Assembly (NCBI GenBank): GCA_037157565.1
Contig: JAZHRO010000022.1
Coordinates: 2,108,001-2,172,000 of the forward strand
From: Thalassia testudinum
Taxonomy: Eukaryota; Streptophyta; Magnoliopsida; Alismatales; Hydrocharitaceae
Direction: 5' to 3'
Length of the DNA: 64,000 nucleotides
Shown here: one piece after another, positions 1-11,238 of the stretch
Position numbering within the stretch: position 1 is the stretch's first letter
How the letters are laid out: every line of letters starts with the position of its first letter
Made by a program: the position numbers and the translations under genes
The notes under the pieces: model-generated
The model's input: only the letters and a program-made list of their open reading frames with translations
What the model was told of the DNA's origin: nothing
The model's database searches: none

Positions 1-2440
1 ATGGTTGGGCTCGACTAGGCTCGACTGGGCCTAGCTCCCTCTGTAGCCGGTGGTGCTGGCTGCTCAACTCCCTGACCTAAACAAGGTTATAGAATTCCGT
101 AGTCAGCTAATGCTGAGTAGAGTGGTAATTAAGCCATTTACATGCAATTAACATAAGATAAGCAACTAATTAATTATTCATTTTCATTTAACTCAACTAA
201 GGAGTTCTAATTTGTTTATTCTCTTATTAATCCGGTCATCTCTTGATCTTGTCTGTTCCTCAAAGGAACGATCTTGATTGCAGTCTTTCTCGTGATATAG
301 GATGTACACATGATGCTCTCCTGGCTGGAAGAGTCCCCGTGGTATTCCTACATCTAGTCAACCACCCCGAGGTCACAGTCACGACATAGCGGTGACTACG
401 GCACGCGCGATAAGCTCACGGGTAGTTACCCCACATTAGCACGTGGTTAGTCATTTCCACCAGCGGGTATGCCTAAAAGTACAACACGGAATAGGATAGG
501 GCTTTGCCCTCTCAAAACAGGGGTCTCGCCCCTCAGAACAGAACAAGGGTCTCGCCCCTCTACAGTTTACATACCCTGGTCTAACTATTCCAGTTTGCCT
601 AGTGGGCCTAACAAAAGTCCGTGTAGGGTGGCTAGTCCTAACCTTGGGCCCCGTGGGGCAGCTTGCTCACCTCAGTACCACGTACGTGAGGGCTGAACAT
701 GAGTCAACGTAGAGTGGCCAAACCCACCCTTGGTCTCAACCCAAGGGGCGGCAAGCTCCCCTCGACTCTAAAGGGACAATTGCTCTCCTTAGTACTGTGT
801 ACACAAGGACCAACTCACTTTCCATCTAATTACAATGTTCTTTCCGTATATAAGAGTTCTTCTCCTAATTCCCTGTAGGGTTCATGCTGGTATTCCTTTC
901 ATTCCATTTTTCAACATTCAGATCCTATTGTTCACATCCCAGGTTTCATTTTTATAACAAGCAGCTCATGTTTTAATAACTAAGAAAGCATCACATCAAG
1001 TAATCAATATGCTTGCTACCATTTAAGGTTTAACATGCATTTCAAAGTAGACAGTGTAGCTTAAGCAATACTCATTTGCTTCTACCCTAGGGTTCAATTA
1101 AGTTATTCTAAACATGCACTTTATTTATTTCAATCTTAATATTAAATAAACCATTCTACTGGGAAACACAGGAGGAATGGGGGTTAGAACCGCAGGTTCT
1201 GTCGTCTCCGCAGGCTCCGAACACACTACAAGCTGGAGACCTGTACCAGTGACTAAGTCACATCAGACGAGTTCAAAATAGTATATAATTGACACTAATA
1301 CATAGAGAAACTCGAGCGGAAAACAATGGTATTTCGTTTGCGTAAATCCGACTTCGTTTGGGTCCTAAACGACCCAAAAATGCACATACTTTCTAAAATC
1401 AAACGTCTGGGACTAGACCCAGACGTCTTAAATGATCTCAGAACCTCACCTCGCTTCTCTGCGTTGCTGGAGAATGTCTGGAACCCCTTTACAGTCATCC
1501 TGGGTCTTTCCATACGTCTGTCAGCTCACCCGGACGTCCGAAGTGTCTATCAGACTTCTGTGGAGGTGCCTAGACGTCCTAAAGCACCTCGAAGAGCATG
1601 TTTGCGCCCCTTTCCAAGACTTGTACTTGCGCAAGTTCATAGGTTTAAAACCTCGACAGCGCAATGTTTCGTACGTAACGTACGCGCATGCATGCATGTT
1701 CAGGACGCTTACCTCGGCACCCCACGAGTTTTCAAACGTCTAGCTTCAGCTCTAGACGTCCTCTGTTGTTCTAGACATCTGGCAGATGCTCCAGATGTCT
1801 AATATTGGAAAAATCCAGTACGCAGAACCCTTCACGACGCTCGTCTTCTCGTGAACCTCAGTCCGCAGCGCCTGCAGCAATTGCTCCGACGGCTGCAGGA
1901 GGTTGAGAAGCTCTCCTCCGACATCCTCCTCTCTCCTATGAGCTCCTCCTTCAGCTCCCACAACTGTGCCTCCTCCCCTCGCAACACCAGCACTTTCTAC
2001 TGCACTCGCAGCAAGGGTGCCCCACGAGCACGAGCTCTCTCGCTCTTGCTCCTCCGGCCACTCACTCAAGCTCCCTGAGCTCCCTCCTCTCTCCCACGCC
2101 CTTGCTCTCCCTCTCACTCTCCTTCTCTCCCTATCCTCCGCACTCCACCCTTCTCCTTCCTCTCGTGGCGGCAAAGGGACGGGAAGGGGGGTGGTGTCTC
2201 GCCGGCAACAAGGAGATGGAGGTGGAGGTGGTGGAAATGGTGGGGTGGAGATGGAGAGGGTGGAGGGGTTAAATAGAAGTGGGAGTGGGGTTAGGGTTTT
2301 GGAGTGGTGTGCGTGAGTGTGTGTGTGTGGTGTGGGAGGAGAGAGAGAGGAAAAGTTGCGGATCCTCCACCTCTAAAAACCCTCTTTTTTCCCGTAGATC
2401 TCACACACTCAACTCAAAAGGGTCAAAATTTACGTTTGCG
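1..2440 (-). mobile_element. Element H: antisense Tekay-like LTR, cut by the window start
   Basis: The sequence follows the LTR of element B collinearly from about B position 280 to its end: the GGGC/GCCC mini-hairpins, the CCTAGGG word near 1088, GACGTC words at 1422, 1533, 1573 and 1755, a purine-rich part, and a TATA-like TTTAA on the minus strand near 2268. The outer end is near 2434, where GGGTC-AAAA-TTTACG resembles the GGGTCTTTACA end of B. The terminal dinucleotide is decayed, so the boundary is approximate. No internal coding region of H is in view; whether this is a solo LTR or part of a full element cannot be told. Short open frames inside it look accidental. Confidence 0.75.
498..559. 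repeat. Triple mini-hairpin module in LTR of H
   Basis: Three consecutive short inverted repeats: AGGGC-TTT-GCCCT (498-510), AGGGGT-CTC-GCCCCT (519-533, with one G-T wobble) and AGGG-TCTCG-CCCT (546-559). The same module is in both LTRs of A and of B. Paired changes between units point to RNA structure. Confidence 0.6.
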
Positions 2441-2472
2441 TCCCTAACTTTCCAGAGGACTCCGAACGATCC

Positions 2473-5400
2473 TTGGAAAGGGTCATTGCACAAGCTATGC
2501 CTTTTAGAACCTCTATACATCGGCTGGCTATGATTGAAATGCCCCTCTCCAGTGCCTCCTTTTGCTGGTGCAACAGCAGACAGGGCAAAGCCCATATCTA
2601 CCAAAAACTTGACCGCATCCTTGTGAATTCTGACGCCCTTCCTGATATTACCTCTGCCACGTTCCTCTCCAGGAAAAATTTGGATCATGCTCCTATTCTC
2701 TTATCCTTTTCGCAACACCTTACCTCTTGACCCCCTCCTTTTCACTTTTAGAACATGTGGTTTCGTGATTTTTCCTTTCGTGGCCTTGTAGAGAATTTTT
2801 TGGCTTCCATCCAGGTCAACCCTACCCTTGATCCCATCTCCTCCCTCCAGACCAAGCTTTATGATCTGAAAAGAGCTCTTAAACACTGGAATAAGTCATC
2901 TTTTGGGGACATTCACGCTATGGTTAAATCCTTCGAGGCTCGCTGTGATGACATTGAGTCAAAGTTGTCTTCCCATTGGGAAGACGCTCTTGCAACTGAG
3001 CTCACTGACTTGCGTATCCTTCTCAATGATGCCTATGCTAAGCAAATCGACCTTTTGCGCCAAAAAGAAAAAATGGATTGGATTTCTAAAGGCGAATCTA
3101 ATTCCAAATTTTTCTTCTCGACCATTAATCATAGATTTTCCAAACATCAAAAACAAATCTTGTCTCTACCATTGGGGGAGGCTCCTGGGATGAGGCTGCT
3201 GCCAAGTGTAACTCCTATAAAAAAAAAAGCTTCTTTCCAGTGAGGAGACTGCAGATCTTGCTTGTTTTATAGAGGTCATTCCCCCTCTCATATCCCACTT
3301 GGATTCTGCCTTTCTTCTCTCCCACCCTCTCAATCCGAGATCTGGGATACTCTTAGTCAGATGCTGGAGAATAAGACTCCTAGACTGGATGGTTATAATG
3401 CAGAATTTTTCATTGCCTTTTGGTCCCTTCTTAAGGAGGACATCACCCTCGCCATCTCCCACTTCTACTTGCATCACAAAGGCCCCAAATCTTTTAACAA
3501 CACTTTCATCTCTTTGATCCCCAAAAAGAAGAACACTGCAAGCCTTGCTGACTATCGCCTGATTAGCCTTTGTAATGTTGTTTACAAGGTTGCCTCGGGT
3601 ATTCTTGCCAAGAGATTGGCCACTATCATCGCCAAGATCATTTCCCTTGAGCAAGTTGGTTTCATCAAAGGTCGCTCCATTCACGATCATATTGCTACCT
3701 CCTTTGAGCTCACCCAGCACATTAACCGTAAGATCTTTGGCTCCAACATTATTATTTAATTGGACCTTCGAAAGGCCTATGATAGAGTTGAGTGGAGCAT
3801 TTTATTCAAAATCTTGGATAGATTTGGTTTCTCCGCGGAGGTTATTGCCCTTATTCAGGCCTTTGTTTCCCATGATGGATCTGCCATCCTTGTTGATGGG
3901 GCCTCTTCCTCCTTCATGACCTTTCCTGGGCTGAGACAAGGAGACCCGCTTTCTTCTAACCTTTTTGATATCTTCATGGAACCCTTCATTAGAGGTCTGA
4001 AGGAGCTTGCTTTTCAAGGTAAAATCACCCATTATTCGGTTAAACGTGGAGTTAGTGCCCTCGTCTCTCTCCTTTACGCTGATGATATCGTTCTTTTTAC
4101 CAATGGATGCCCCAACTCCATAGACAATCTTTCCTCCTACCTGAAGACTTTTCAAGAAGCTATGGGTCAACGCTTTAGTCCATCTAAAAGCTTCTTCTAT
4201 GCTGGGAAAGACTTGCCTAGAGACAGGCTCAATCGTATATCCCAATCCCTTGGCATTCAGTCTGGGTCATTTCCCTTCACCTACCTAGGGTGCCCTATCT
4301 TCCTTGGTAGAACCAAAAACTCTTTCTTCTATACCCTCATTGACAAAGTGTAGACCAAGCTGGCGGGTTGGAAAGCCAGCCTTCTTTCGTTTGTCTCTAG
4401 GCTTCTCCTGATCAAACATGTCCTCCCCTCCATCCCCATACACATTCTTTCTATCCTGGAAGTCCCCAAATCCATCATCAAGAAAATCCACTCGAATATG
4501 GCTAAGTTCTTTTGGGGATCCTCTTCCGGTGAGACTAAGCATCACTAGGTCGCTTGGAATATTATTGCCAAGCCACTCAACCTTGGTGGTCTTATCCTTG
4601 ACCTTAATATTTTCCTCTCGGCTTTAAGGATGAAGAAAGTTTGGAATATTATTTCTTCAGATTCTCCTAATGCTATTCTCATGAGGAATCTCTATGGTAA
4701 TTATTTATCGTCTTCTTCCTTTGCTCTGGCCAGAGTTAAAGCTTTGAGGAATGCCTATGACTCTAAGAGATGTCAGATTCGTTGGGACATTAGTGAGGGT
4801 TTTGTTGATTTTTGGAACGATACCTGGATTGGACACTCTCCCCTCATATCCTTAACCCCGGACTCAGAACATCCTGCTAACACCTCGATCAAGAACTTCC
4901 TCCCTACTCACCCCAATCACCCCCAAATGTCCTTCATCCCTGACAATATTCGCTCCCAAATTCAAGCTACCTCACTGGGTCCTGGTAGAGACGTCCCTAT
5001 TTGGACAGCTAATAGAGATGGGCACTTCTCCGTCTCCTCCGCCTATCAAATGCACTTCTCCTCCCATCCCCCGGACAATGTGGCCAAGGATCTCTGGAGA
5101 CTTAAGCTCCCCTCTCGTGTCTCTTTGCTTGTTTGGCGTATCCTCTTCTCCAAGCTCCCTACTGATGACAATATTTCGAAACTTGGCATCCCCCTCCCAT
5201 CCAAATGCTCGTGTTGCCACTCCCAGCCCAGTTACGAAACAATTAACCAACTCTTTTCGGATAGTCTTTTGGTTCACAAAATCTCTACCTGGGTTTTTGC
5301 TGAAAGTCGTTTCAGTCCCATTACCCCCAAAAATTTCTTCCGTATTATGTGCTCCCCCAATGGTTCCCTCAAGAATCATTCTATCAAGGGTATGATTTCC

Positions 5401-6033
5401 TTTATCTGGTATAATGTTTGGTGGATTCACAATAAACTTAGGAATGACAACATATCGAATATGAATGTCCTCGGCTGGGTTGTCCAAAATTGGCGCAACC
5501 TTAACATCTATAATTGGATCCGTCTTCAGTGTCCCAATCCTGTTCTTGTCAATTGGGTGAGACCCATCAGTGGGCTTAAGATCAATATTGCAGTTCGTAA
5601 AAAGGAGGGTAGCTTTCTTCAGGCTTGGGTGGTTAGGGATAAAGATGGCAACTTCCACAACTGTGCTTATGGTACGTCCAAGGCGAGGTCTTTCGAGCAT
5701 GCTATTCTTGAAGCAATCACTCATTCCATGGAAACGTGCAGCTCCTCTCTGGATCTTCACATTGAATGTGAATCGTCTTTGCTCTATTTTTGGTGGACCG
5801 GGAAAGTCCCGGTGGCCTGGGACATCAGAAAGGATTACCATGTCCTCCTTAAGGCCAAGTATAAAATCACCACTTTTAACTATATCTGCCATACTGCCAA
5901 CGCCCTTGCCAGCACCATTGTTGCCCTTGCGAAAGGAGAGTGGAAGATCTGCCTCAGCTTTGGCCAGCTCAGTAGACGGATACGGGGCTTGATCGACCTC
6001 AACAGGATTCAGTTCCCCTATGTGGTTCCCTGA
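2473..6033 (+). pseudogene. LINE-1 ORF2 remnant (endonuclease C-terminus, reverse transcriptase, zinc-binding, RNase H-like)
   Basis: ORF2 would encode the endonuclease/reverse transcriptase that copies LINE RNA at a nicked target. In frame 1 I see the end of the endonuclease (IEMPLSSASFCWCN), RT motifs with LRQGDPLS near 3935 and the catalytic YADD near 4076, a zf-RVT-like cysteine/histidine segment (CSCCHSQ near 5206), and an RNase H-like C-terminus. In-frame stops lie at 2728, 2749, 3241, 3757, 4351 and 4546. Those at 2749, 3757 and 4351 match Gln codons in LINE E, and 4546 matches a Trp. Between about 3160 and 3345 the better match is in frame 2, so two compensating frameshifts are likely there. 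The RNase H acidic residues are degenerate. Not functional. Confidence 0.85.
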
Positions 6034-6150
6034 GCTTTCTTGTGTGTTTTTTTTTGTCTCATGATTGTAATAAGCCATGAGTCGTGGTTCGATTTTTGTT
6101 GTATCAAACAGGTTTTGATTTGGTCCTCCTGCTTTTCAGTCTGGGGGATG

Positions 6151-6187
6151 AATAAAATTACTCCTACTTTTCTTTAAAAAAAAAAAA
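6151..6187 (+). terminator. Poly(A) signal and A tail of LINE-1
   Basis: AATAAA at 6151-6156 is followed about 20 bases later by an uninterrupted A run (6176-6187), which marks the 3' end of the retrotransposed transcript. Confidence 0.75.
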
Positions 6188-6194
6188 CTCATAA

Positions 6195-6285
6195 ACTCAA
6201 CACCTCCAGCTAGTTAGGATTCAAATTGGAGACCTTTTGCTTAAGTGGTATGAACATGCTTACCAACTAAGTTACCCAATGGATT
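6195..6285 (-). repeat. tRNA-like segment, possible old SINE head
   Basis: Read on the minus strand, a box-A-like TAACTTAGTTGGTAAGC is followed about 50 bases on by a box-B-like TTTGAATCC. Copy 2 has the same pair (AACTCAATTGGTAGGC and TTGGAATCCC). This spacing and wording is typical of tRNA-derived SINE promoters. A second tRNA-like head (ATAGTGGTAGAGTA) is on the plus strand near 6469 and at 44711. No poly(A) tail or target duplication was found for either. Confidence 0.35.
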
Positions 6286-6834
6286 CATTAATAGTTATAT
6301 ATCATGGATAAGTAATGACTTCTTCTCCAAGTGCAAATCTCAATTTTGTTTGATTAATAGGGATATAGGATGGATCCAACAACTGTGAGTAGTTGTTTTG
6401 AAGTTAAAAGAGGAAGAATAGGATCCGATTAATCTTTATTTTACTAAAGTTTATAAATAACCACTGAGATAGTGGTAGAGTATCTACTAGCATCTAAGGG
6501 TTAGTTTACTAGAAGGGTTAAAAAATTTATGTTAGAAAATGTGGAAGTGATGCTAATCTTCATTTTTGTTTACTTACACAGTGGTGTTAACACTAGTTTC
6601 TATTTATTTGAACTGGTATTAAACTATGATGTTAACCCCTATCATTTTTACTTAGTGGTAATGTTAGGAATATGAACATGACCATTTTAGCTTACTCAAA
6701 CTAAATTACACAAGTGATATTTAAGTTTTAAACTAAATATCACCGATGATACATCAATTCTAAACCAAATTATGCCACATGTGATATTTGAAATACCACT
6801 CATGATATTCAATTCTAAACAAAATAGCACTCAT

Positions 6835-7007
6835 TGCCTCCAGTTGGTGACTCGACTAGTAAAACCTTATATCACTATTGGGGGAATGGGGTTATCGGTT
6901 CAACTCTAGCCAACGTTGAATTTGCTTGGAGGATGTAGAGTTGGAACACTTGTGATCTCCCTGATATTACCTCGCAAGAAGAACCTTGTCATAAAAGAAA
7001 CAAATAC
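6835..7007 (+). mobile_element. tRNA-derived SINE with 13 bp target duplication
   Basis: Copy 1 of the duplicated block contains 173 bases absent from copy 2. They are flanked by AAATAGCACTCAT (6822-6834) and AAATAGCACCCAT (7008-7020); copy 2 has that word once, near 45076. Inside are an A-box-like CCAGTTGGTGACTCG and a B-box-like GGTTCAACTCT about 45 bases later, and the 3' end is A-rich (AAAAGAAACAAATAC). SINEs are non-autonomous pol III transcripts mobilised by LINE machinery. I do not recognise the named family. Confidence 0.75.
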
Positions 7008-7326
7008 AAATAGCACCCATGATTTCAGCCATGTTTACTTTTGCATTTGCATTAAGATGATTGGCATTCTTTAGCTTCTTTTAATTTCCTTCTGCCACCA
7101 CCGGAAACAAATATCATGGTAACATTTTCCAATGTTATGAGGCACCTTAATTAAGTATCTCTGTATCGCTTCAGTTCTGTCTAATATATATGGTTTAAGA
7201 ACTATTTGATGTTGCTCTCATCATATTCTTACCGATAAATTATTATTGTTGTTCACACTTTCAATTTACTTTATTCAATTTATACATGTGTCATGAGTCT
7301 AGTTGTAGCATGTAGAAATGATACCG

Positions 7327-7328
<2 letters not shown>

Positions 7329-7395
<67 letters not shown>
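7329..7395. repeat. (TA)n microsatellite
   Basis: An uninterrupted TA run of about 67 bases closes duplicated block copy 1. Confidence 0.95.
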
Positions 7396-7398
<3 letters not shown>

Positions 7399-8569
7399 GA
7401 TGAATCCTACAAATATAATGCCTAAAAATCATTAAATGAGCACCATATAATGACTATTTGATAAAAATTGTATCATATGACGTAAAAATATTTACGTTCA
7501 AAATAATAAGTAAATATGTTAAAAAAAAAATATTGTAACGACAAAGAATAATTATTGTAATTAGAGTTACCTGTATTTGTAATGGATAAATTTTGTGATT
7601 GTAACAAATGAGTCTTGTTTTGTAATGGAACAAAATGTGTGATGTAACAATCAAAATAATTTGAAATTTCATTATTAAGCATTAATTTGTGTTATACAAA
7701 AGAAATTATAATACAATTGTGTAAAAATTTTAAGATGCATGAGAATTTAATGATCATGACTATTGTCATGAGAATTTAATGGTCATGACTATTGTCCTTC
7801 ATTATAAATAATAGTACATATGATTTGTAATATAAACATATTATTGTATTACAAATTATTAAAACATTGATTTGATTTTATGTGTTATGTTATATAATTG
7901 TAACACAAACTCTTATATGTGTAGTATTGTAATGTATTAAAGGTTGGATACAAATGTTGTAATACAAATTTTAGGAATAAATATTTGCTTATTATTTTGT
8001 AATACATAACATGCTTAAAATTGTAATACGAATCTATGTGATTGAATTGAATCTATAATATAGAATGTAACCACCAAAAAGTTGTAATGTTATAATATGT
8101 ATCATGAATTGTAATACAAAGTTAACCTATACAATAAAGTGAAAACATGCGCAACATAATTTTGTAATACAAAAAAAGTAACGTAAGTTCATGAATGTAA
8201 CGGATGTTACAAAATGTGATATAAGTTATTGAATATCTTCTTGACATGTAATGATATTTAATAATATTAACAAATCAATATAATGTGATTAAATAAAAAA
8301 TATTAACCTTCAAAACATATAAGACGAACTATAAAATAACAAACGACAAAAAAGGTGCAATGACATTGTAAGGAATTCTATATCTACAATATCCATAAAT
8401 ATGATATTAAATGTCAATGGATAATTATAATAAATAATTAGATGATTTCACTCATATTACACAAAATTATTGACTAAAAGTGAAAGTGATTTCATCCAAA
8501 CAAATATCCATCAAACGAATATAATTTTAGACTCTAATAAGTATTTATAAGCATTATACTTAGTAGATA
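7396..8569. repeat. AT-rich tract with recurrent TTGTAATAC-like words
   Basis: About 1.17 kb lying between two (TA)n runs. The word TGTAAT or TGTAAC occurs around twenty times, nearly always on the plus strand, often as TTGTAATACAAA. One short direct repeat is visible (CATGAGAATTTAATG near 7738 and 7767). There is no credible open frame, and the short minus-strand frames at 7454-7682 are by-products of AT composition. I do not recognise the repeat family; an AT-rich non-autonomous DNA transposon is possible. Confidence 0.55.
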
Positions 8570-8575
8570 CTTTTC

Positions 8576-8624
<49 letters not shown>

Positions 8625-8631
8625 AGAAAAG
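8570..8631. repeat. Perfect-ended (TA)n hairpin
   Basis: The arms CTTTTCTCTT and AAGAGAAAAG flank a (TA)n core, giving a palindrome of about 60 bases that could extrude as a cruciform. It bounds the TTGTAATAC-rich tract on its right. Confidence 0.8.
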
Positions 8632-9220
8632 GGATCTCTTTCCAAAGAAATCTTAAACATAAATTCTTTTTTCTTATCTTAAATACTTCATGACATATGC
8701 TAGTTGCCATAGACTTTTCAATGTTTTCATATCCTAATATGTGGCCCTTTCCAAACCCATAAAGCCACGTGGAGAATGGATATATTATCCTAATATGTTT
8801 TTATTTTACTTTGTGGCTGAGTTGATGGATAGTAAGAGGAATAAGAATTTGAACAAATTTTCATACCACACAATTGATTCAGATTGGGCAATTTCAATAC
8901 AAAGTACATATGTCATGTATGCCTACTCTACACCTTGATTGCATACCCTATTGGTGATCTCTTGCCTATTTCCCATTGCCTAATTGGGATCATCTTTTGA
9001 CCATTTTCAGATTGCCTCTCATCTACTGCTGCTATTACTTGAGATCGTCTCCATGCTATTATGTTTCTACTTGAGATTGTCTTCTAGTGCCTTCCTACTC
9101 CTACTGCCTACCTGCCTGTTACTGCTACCTGCCTACTCCAACCAAATGATATCCCACATTAGGGAGAGTCTTGTTTTATCCCTTCTAGTAAGCTTAGCTC
9201 AATTATGATTTACACTCCAA
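8632..9220 (+). other. Unassigned sequence upstream of copia LTR remnant
   Basis: It precedes a copia polypurine tract and so may hold a badly decayed end of a copia pol gene, but no domain is recognisable. Frames of 65 and 74 codons here have no recognisable similarity. CTGCC/CTACC pyrimidine-rich words repeat near 9090-9140. Confidence 0.3.
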
Positions 9221-9437
9221 CTTGAGGGGGAGCATTAGAGTATTAAGAAGTTAAAATCTTTAGGATTAGGATTACGTCCATTTTTAGTAAGTTTAGGAGT
9301 CTTAGCCAATTTTATATTCCTAGTAACTAATTTTATAATCATGTTATGCCATTTATGTAATGTTTCTATCCTTACTCTCTATATAAGAGAGATCAAGGAT
9401 CCTATTTTCAATAAGAGAGACATTAATTTCTCCAACA
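9221..9437 (+). mobile_element. Copia-type polypurine tract and 3' LTR remnant
   Basis: CTTGAGGGGGAG at 9221-9232 is a typical copia polypurine tract. The next 205 bases look like a short copia LTR: they begin CATTAGAGTATTAAG (the usual TGTTAG start with two transitions), contain TATATAA at 9380-9386, and end in CCAACA at 9437. An upstream LTR and recognisable pol were not found. An Ale/Retrofit-like clade is suggested by LTR length only. Confidence 0.55.
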
Positions 9438-10051
9438 TAAACATTTGGCACTTCTTTTCTTTTATTCCATATCCACTTAATGTTTCTCTTCTTTAGCTTG
9501 AGTAGTTGTCTCCAAATTTAGCAATGTAGTGCATAATTTCAGTAATTATTTTCTTTCATGCTTTGCTTTTGTTTTCTTTTTTTTAAAAATCAATGTAATT
9601 ATGGTTGTTTAGAGAGTTCCTTTGAAGTATCCAAATTTTACCATCATTCCTTCAGCCTACTTAATTTGTTGGTGGTGCTCATTTAGATTTTTCCATTGTT
9701 GAATCTTCTCGACCGCCAAATGTTATCCAAACCCCATATCCAACTTCCTTTGTCATTGTTGTGACTGTTGTTGTTGTTGTTTAATTCCAAAAACATGTTA
9801 CTAGCCATCAAAGTTTGGGTTGATTTTAAAGAAAAAGGAAAAGCAATCAATTTCTCACATATCATTGTTAAAGCATTGCCTATTTAGCTATTTTCTGAAG
9901 CTTGAATGAATGTGCAAGTTGCCTCCAAGTGTCAAGAGGAACTCTGCCAAAGCATTTTACTACCCTTTTGTTATGTTGTAATATTCTATTTAGCAATATT
10001 AAGTATAGGAAAAGAATGGCTAAGGGTTAAACATTGAAACACTTTACTAAA
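9438..10051. other. Unassigned AT-rich sequence
   Basis: Low-GC sequence with a short (GTT)n run near 9766-9780 and no convincing open frame, LTR end or tRNA-like promoter. Confidence 0.4.
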
Positions 10052-10349
10052 TGGTGGGTGTTAAAATAAATAATCAAAATAAAAGTATAAAAATATCAAA
10101 GCATCATAGATAAAATACTTGAGTTTATGTGGAAATTCCTCTCACAAAGAAAGAGGAGGAAACCACAGAAGCACTCCTATAGGCGTTATCTCTCAATATT
10201 TCTTTTCAAAGATAAATGAGGGGTATAATAGCCCTTTTATAGGCCAACACACACCTTTCTTTTCCCTACTATACTATGTGGGACTAAAATAGTTGTAATT
10301 GGATCTCACGCATTATCCAATTACCCAACAACATTCATCTCTCTCAACA
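10052..10349 (-). mobile_element. Antisense copia-type LTR with adjacent polypurine tract
   Basis: Read on the minus strand, AGCTTGAGGGAAAG (10350-10363) is a polypurine tract. It is followed by an LTR starting TGTTGAGAGAG, with TATAAAA on the minus strand at 10235-10241, and ending in a decayed TTAACACCCACCA. The plus-strand TATGTGGGACTAAAAT near 10275 is a phrase common in plant copia LTRs. Internal sequence should lie to the right; what is there is a minisatellite, so any element was non-autonomous or is badly decayed. Confidence 0.5.
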
Positions 10350-10559
10350 CTTTCCCTCAAGCTAAAACACTCAATGCTCAGTTTGTACAACATAAATTTT
10401 CACTCTCACAAGAAGAACACAACACAATAGGTGCAATAGGGTTGTGGTTCTTCTCCAGGAAAATGACATCTATATCCTCATTCTTACATGTAGGTGGGGT
10501 GCCAATGATGACACATCAACAAGGCTAGGGTCTAATAAATGAATTGCTGAAGTTGGCTC

Positions 10560-10764
10560 TAATTAGTCTCTCTCCTAGAGACCTCAACTGATGCTAGTGC
10601 CTTCCCCAATGGAGATCTTAGAAGTGAGTCTTTTCCTTGGAGACCTCAAGACTGTGCCTCTCCCACACAAAAATTCGAAGTAGGCCTCTACCTTAAAGAC
10701 CTCAAGAATAGCCTCTCATATACGAAAATCTCTCAATAGACCTCTCATATAGGGACAAGAAAGT
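10560..10764. repeat. Imperfect minisatellite, left half (split by element B)
   Basis: Degenerate tandem units of roughly 40 bases built on CCTCTCATATAGAGACCTCAA. The array resumes at 38979-39070 on the other side of element B, so B inserted into it. Confidence 0.6.
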
Positions 10765-11238
10765 TGTTACGACCCGATTCCCGAATCCCTACAGGACACG
10801 AGACTAGCTCGACTCGACTAATCCCAAGACCCAGTCGTCCAACAAGAAATAACCAAAAAGCAGGAAAGTAAATCACATTCACTATGCTAAGTAATTAACA
10901 GTAAAAGAGTACAGCAGTAAAAGAAGTAAAAGCTGTTAACAGTACATATCACTACCACAACAGTAAGGTGGAAACAAAGTACAGAAACATAACGGTAACA
11001 AGAGTCTGAACTCACTAACAAAAAGAAAGTACAACAACAGGAAAACTACTGTTGGGCGTGACTGGGCCCAGCACCCTCTGCAGCCGGTGACTCGGGTTGC
11101 TCAACACCTAGACCTGAAAAGGGTTTTGAGTAAATGGAGTCAACAAATGCTGAGTAGAGTGGTAACCAACTAACTAAAGCAGTAAAAGCTAACAGGTAAT
11201 TTATCTTTTCCAATTATTTTATTTTACAAGTTATTCCT
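10765..11238 (-). repeat. 3' LTR of B, distal piece
   Basis: The first 474 bases (plus-strand order) of B's 3' LTR, matching 36284-36760. It is interrupted at TTCCT by element C; the LTR resumes at 17046. Confidence 0.9.

Larger units (their letters stand above)
2465..6187 (+). mobile_element. LINE-1: 5'-truncated plant L1-type non-LTR retrotransposon
   Basis: The element begins inside the endonuclease domain of ORF2 (homologous to LINE E near 49160) and runs through reverse transcriptase, zinc-binding and RNase H-like domains to an AATAAA at 6151 and a 12 bp A tail at 6176-6187. The 5' truncation and A tail are the signature of target-primed reverse transcription. No clear target duplication is visible: the 5' flank is decayed LTR H and the 3' flank is the duplicated block. 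It shares its family with LINE E at 45474-50277. Confidence 0.85.
6188..7328 (+). repeat. Duplicated block, copy 1
   Basis: About 1.1 kb that recurs in the same orientation at 44325-45472 with the same word order (for example GATATAGGATGGATCCAAC, then GTGGTGTTAACACTAG, then ATTTATACATGTGT). The copies differ by small indels: copy 2 has about 80 extra bases near 44600, and copy 1 has a SINE at 6835-7007. It contains no credible open frame. It may be a low-copy dispersed repeat rather than a segmental duplication. Confidence 0.75.

Noticed and set aside
4972..6078. 368-codon minus-strand frame opposite LINE-1
   Set aside because: It is the exact antisense of the LINE ORF2 3' half, whose sense strand has clear RT/RNase H similarity.
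6195..6285. A true tRNA gene
   Set aside because: Only box-A and box-B-like words are present; no cloverleaf could be drawn, so it is listed as a tRNA-like repeat.
7454..7682. Minus-strand frames of about 70 codons in AT-rich DNA
   Set aside because: Phe/Ile/Asn/Tyr-rich composition follows directly from AT richness; two frames overlap on the same strand.
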